A stretch of DNA of 8,760 nt from a bacterium (GTDB lineage: Bacteria; Pseudomonadota; Gammaproteobacteria; Burkholderiales; Methylophilaceae): contig DAIDAS010000052.1 in the NCBI GenBank assembly GCA_027310505.1, forward strand, positions 1-8,760, read 5' to 3'. A model generated the notes under the pieces. It ran no database searches and had not been told where the DNA came from. It worked only from the letters and a program-made list of their open reading frames with translations. Numbering within the stretch: position 1 is the first letter of the stretch; each line of letters opens with the position of its first letter. Both the position numbers and the translations under genes were made by a program. This document shows, piece by piece, positions 6,188 to 8,760 of this stretch.

Positions 6188-6945
6188 TAGAGCCTCATTT
6201 CAATACCGTGGTCGGCCATGTATTGCTTGGCCTCACGCACGGAATATTCGCCATAATGAAAAATACTCGCGGCCAGCACCGCATCCGCGCCGCCAATCTT
6301 CACGCCATCGACCAGATGATCCAGATTACCGACTCCACCGGAGGCGATCACCGGAACTTCGACGGCATCACTGATGGCACGGGTCAGTTCCAGATCGAAC
6401 CCGCTCTTGGTACCATCGCGATCCATGCTGGTCAGCAGAATTTCGCCTGCACCCAACTGTACCATCCTGCATGCCCATTCGACCGCATCGAAGCCCGTAG
6501 GTTTGCGCCCGCCATGGGTAAATACCTCCCAATGATCGCCGACACGCTTGGCGTCGATCGCGACGACAATGCACTGCGAACCGAAACGGCCGGAAGCGTC
6601 AGCCACCAGTTGCGGGTTCACGACCGCCGCGGTATTGATACTGACCTTGTCGGCACCGGCGTTAAGCAGGTTGCGCACGTCTTCGACGGCGCGCACGCCG
6701 CCCCCGACTGTCAGGGGAATAAAGACCTGCGAGGCCACTTCTTCGATGATGTGGAAAATCAGCCCACGATTATCGGAACTGGCAGTGATATCGAGAAACG
6801 TCAGCTCATCGGCGCCCTGCTCGTCATAGCGACGGGCGATTTCCACCGGATCGCCGGCATCACGCAACTCGACGAAATTGACGCCCTTGACCACACGTCC
6901 GTTGGTGACGTCCATGCAAGGGATGATACGCTTTGCTAATCCCAT
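6187..6945 (-). CDS. hisF: Imidazole glycerol phosphate synthase cyclase subunit HisF
   Basis: TIM-barrel subunit that uses ammonia from HisH to convert PRFAR into imidazole glycerol phosphate and AICAR, linking histidine and purine synthesis. It has 252 residues, normal length. Catalytic aspartates are Asp12 (IIPCMDV) and Asp131 (VAIDAKR). The two phosphate-binding halves are visible as PLTVGGGVR (77-85) and PVIASGGVG (198-206), with LLTSMDRDGT (170-179) between. It starts 13 nt after the hisA stop with only a weak GGGT upstream, and joins hisI through TAATG. Confidence 0.98.
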   Translation of the reverse strand: MGLAKRIIPCMDVTNGRVVKGVNFVELRDAGDPVEIARRYDEQGADELTFLDITASSDNRGLIFHIIEEVASQVFIPLTVGGGVRAVEDVRNLLNAGADKVSINTAAVVNPQLVADASGRFGSQCIVVAIDAKRVGDHWEVFTHGGRKPTGFDAVEWACRMVQLGAGEILLTSMDRDGTKSGFDLELTRAISDAVEVPVIASGGVGNLDHLVDGVKIGGADAVLAASIFHYGEYSVREAKQYMADHGIEMRL

Positions 6946-6958
6946 TAAGCGCGACCCA

Positions 6959-7699
6959 TCAGCCGTTCAATTCATCAGCCAGCGCCTGCGCGGCAGCGAA
7001 ATCCAGCGTGCCTTCGTAAATAGCGCGACCGGTAATGGCACCCATGATGCCCTCGCTCTCGACGGCACACAGCCGTTTGACATCTTCCAGGTTGGTCACA
7101 CCGCCGCTGGCGATGACCGGGATCTTCAACGCGCGCGCCAGCGCCACGGTAGCCTCGATGTTGACGCCGCTCAGCATGCCATCGCGACCAATGTCGGTAT
7201 ACACCACGGCTTCCACGCCGTAATCCTCGAACCGCTTGGCCAGGTCGACCACATCGTGTCCGGTCAGCTTCGACCAGCCGTCCACCGCCACCTTGCCATC
7301 CTTGGCGTCCAGGCCCACCATGATGTGTCCCGGGAATGCATCGCACGCTTCGTGCAGGAAACCCGGGTTCTTGACTGCTGCCGTACCGATGATGACATAG
7401 CTGATGCCGTCATCGAGATAGCGTTCGATGGTATCGAGGTCACGAATGCCGCCTCCAAGCTGAATCGGGATTTCGTTGCCGACCGCTGCAACGATGGACT
7501 TGATCGCCCCTTCGTTCACTGGCTTGCCGGCAAACGCCCCATTCAAATCGACCAAGTGCAGGCGGCGCCCGCCCTTTTCCACCCAATGGCGAGCCATAGC
7601 CGCCGGGTCTTCCGAAAACACCGTGGCATCTTCCATGAGGCCTTGTTTAAGGCGCACGCAGTGGCCATCCTTGAGATCAATTGCAGGAATCATCAACAT
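6959..7699 (-). CDS. hisA: ProFAR isomerase HisA (1-(5-phosphoribosyl)-5-[(5-phosphoribosylamino)methylideneamino]imidazole-4-carboxamide isomerase)
   Basis: Amadori isomerase that turns ProFAR into PRFAR for the HisHF synthase; a TIM barrel related to HisF. It has 246 residues, typical of the family. Catalytic aspartates are Asp8 (MIPAIDLKDG) and Asp131 (VGLDAKDG); phosphate-binding loops are QLGGGIRD (80-87) and IASGGVTN (196-203). The open frame reaches a TTG at 7735, inside hisH, but ATG 7699 (MLMIPAIDLK) fits homologues; ATG 7693 is a close alternative. No ribosome site precedes either ATG. The hisH stop is 17 nt upstream, so reinitiation after hisH is the likely mode of translation. Confidence 0.96.
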   Translation of the reverse strand: MLMIPAIDLKDGHCVRLKQGLMEDATVFSEDPAAMARHWVEKGGRRLHLVDLNGAFAGKPVNEGAIKSIVAAVGNEIPIQLGGGIRDLDTIERYLDDGISYVIIGTAAVKNPGFLHEACDAFPGHIMVGLDAKDGKVAVDGWSKLTGHDVVDLAKRFEDYGVEAVVYTDIGRDGMLSGVNIEATVALARALKIPVIASGGVTNLEDVKRLCAVESEGIMGAITGRAIYEGTLDFAAAQALADELNG

Positions 7700-7716
7700 A
7701 ATAGTGGGTACATAAT

Positions 7717-8358
7717 TCAGGGACGTCCGTCCCAATTAACAAAGTTGAACGATAACGACAAACCGGCCTGCTGGCTTTTTTCGGGGTGGAACTGCACCGC
7801 GAAAATGTTATCGCGCCCCACCGCACTGGTAAATCGGAACGGGTATTCGGTATAAGCCGTTTCCAGGGTCGCGTCCGCCGGTTCCACATAATAGCTATGC
7901 ACAAAATAGTAGCGTGCATCCGGCGCAATGCCAGCCCAGAGGGGGTGACTACGGCTTTGCCGCACTTCGTTCCAGCCCATGTGCGGCACTTTCAGCTTGT
8001 TGCCGGCAGCATCATGCATACCCGAGGGGAAACGCCTGACCCGCCCCGGCAGGATGCCAAGGCCGGCCGCATTGCCTTCTTCGCTATGCTCGAACAGCAT
8101 CTGCAAGCCGATGCAAATCCCTAGAAAAGGTTTGTTGGCAGCCGCGTCCAGTACCGGCTGACGCAGACCACGCGCATCCAGCTCCCGCACACAGTCAGGC
8201 ATCGCACCCTGGCCGGGAAACACCACGCGCGTTGCGGCCAGCACTTCGGCCGGATCGCTGGTAACGACCACGGACTGCTCGCCGGCAACGTGACGCAAGG
8301 CCTGCTCTACCGAGCGCAGATTGCCCATGCCGTAATCAATAACTGCAATATCTGCCAT
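7717..8358 (-). CDS. hisH: Imidazole glycerol phosphate synthase glutaminase subunit HisH
   Basis: Class I glutamine amidotransferase that hydrolyses glutamine and channels ammonia into HisF. It has 213 residues. The catalytic triad is Cys82 (GICIGLQMLF), His191 and Glu193 (VQFHPEKS). The oxyanion-strand motif reads PGQGA (48-52), where many other HisH proteins have PGVGA. The start is IAVIDYGMGNL, canonical for the family, but no Shine-Dalgarno site precedes the ATG. The 30-nt gap to hisB contains a perfect 12-bp palindrome. Confidence 0.97.
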   Translation of the reverse strand: MADIAVIDYGMGNLRSVEQALRHVAGEQSVVVTSDPAEVLAATRVVFPGQGAMPDCVRELDARGLRQPVLDAAANKPFLGICIGLQMLFEHSEEGNAAGLGILPGRVRRFPSGMHDAAGNKLKVPHMGWNEVRQSRSHPLWAGIAPDARYYFVHSYYVEPADATLETAYTEYPFRFTSAVGRDNIFAVQFHPEKSQQAGLSLSFNFVNWDGRP

Positions 8359-8368
8359 TTGTTTGGGA

Positions 8369-8380
8369 GGGTTCGAACCC
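8369..8380. repeat. Perfect 12-bp palindrome in the hisB-hisH gap
   Basis: GGGTTCGAACCC reads the same on both strands and ends 10 nt before the hisH ATG, in the place where a ribosome site would be. It may be a protein-binding site or chance. It resembles a tRNA T-arm, but no acceptor, D or anticodon arm is present around it. Confidence 0.85.
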
Positions 8381-8388
8381 AGTGAACG

Positions 8389-8760
8389 TTAAAGGCTGCC
8401 CTTGGTGGAGGGCATGACACCGGCCATGCGCGGGTCAGCGGCCACCGCCATGCGCAAGGCACGGCCGAAGGCCTTGAATATGGTCTCGGCCTGGTGGTGC
8501 GAATTGGCGCCACGCAGGTTATCGATGTGCAGTGTCACGAGGGCGTGATTAACGAAGCCCTGGAAAAATTCGTGGATCAGGTCGACATCGAAATCGCCAA
8601 TGCGGGCACGGCTGAATTCAACACCGAACTCTAGCCCGGGGCGGCCGGAAACATCCAGCACAACGCGCGACAGGGCTTCATCCAGCGGCACGTAGGAATG
8701 GCCGTAACGCACGATCCCCTTCTTATCGCCGATCGCCTTGGCAAAAGCTTGCCCCAGGGC
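8389..8760 (-). CDS. hisB: Imidazoleglycerol-phosphate dehydratase HisB, C-terminal part
   Basis: Manganese-dependent dehydratase that turns imidazole glycerol phosphate, the HisHF product, into imidazole acetol phosphate. The window holds the last 123 residues; about 70 N-terminal residues, with the first metal motifs, lie beyond the right edge. The frame is open to the edge (ALGQAFAKAIGDKKG); a GTG at 8712 is internal and not the start. Visible family signatures are VRYGHSYVPLDEALS, the EFFQGFVNHALVTLHI helix-strand, the second metal-binding motif SHHQAETIFKAFGRAL, and the terminal PSTKGSL. The protein ends there, so no extra C-terminal domain is fused; this fits the single-domain dehydratase of betaproteobacteria. 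Confidence 0.96.
   Translation of the reverse strand, partial: ALGQAFAKAIGDKKGIVRYGHSYVPLDEALSRVVLDVSGRPGLEFGVEFSRARIGDFDVDLIHEFFQGFVNHALVTLHIDNLRGANSHHQAETIFKAFGRALRMAVAADPRMAGVMPSTKGSL

Noticed and set aside
6208..7855. Long plus-strand open frames opposite hisF and hisA
   Set aside because: Antisense shadows; the his genes on the minus strand are unambiguous.
8366..8383. tRNA gene suggested by a T-arm-like GGGTTCGAACCC
   Set aside because: No cloverleaf can be drawn in the flanks, which are the ends of hisB and hisH; it is only a short palindrome.

Overview
The window is an ordinary-looking, moderately GC-rich chromosomal segment, most likely from a betaproteobacterium. The evidence is the gene order hisB-hisH-hisA-hisF-hisI-hisE-hinT-tatA-tatB-tatC, followed by a DegQ/AlgW-type protease, a NIF3-family gene and the bc1 genes petA-petB. 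As I know the group, this order is typical of Betaproteobacteria (Burkholderiales, Nitrosomonadales). The PVWY variant of the cytochrome b PEWY motif points the same way. A finer placement is not supported.

Layout from right to left, which is the direction of transcription on the minus strand. (1) 8760-5482 is the distal half of a histidine operon: a 3' part of hisB, then hisH, hisA, hisF, hisI and hisE, with gaps of 30 nt or less or short overlaps. (2) 5480-5145 is hinT, 1 nt after hisE. (3) 5118-3843 is tatA, tatB and tatC, the complete twin-arginine export machinery, probably on the same transcript. (4) 2701-3846 on the plus strand is the only gene read the other way, a membrane-anchored HtrA-family protease with one PDZ domain. 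Its stop codon overlaps the tatC stop in a shared TTAA. (5) 2678-1932 minus is the NIF3-family gene, divergent from the protease with only 22 bp between the start codons. (6) 1824-1225 minus is petA (Rieske protein), and 1222 to the left edge is petB (cytochrome b), which runs out of the window.

How the genes relate: HisH and HisF form the imidazole glycerol phosphate synthase, fed by HisI, HisE and HisA and drained by HisB. TatABC exports folded proteins. The Rieske protein encoded nearby carries a twin-arginine type signal and is a plausible TatABC client. The protease is expected to act in periplasmic protein quality control or envelope stress signalling.

The one real anomaly is petB. The frame is open and well conserved over 406 sense codons, but codon 123 is TAG where the family normally has Trp. 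TAG ends nif3 and hinT in the same window, so general recoding is unlikely. The allele is a point nonsense mutation, a sequencing or assembly error, or needs suppression. No mobile element, CRISPR array, RNA gene or novel multi-gene system was found. No gene-free stretch exceeds about 110 bases.
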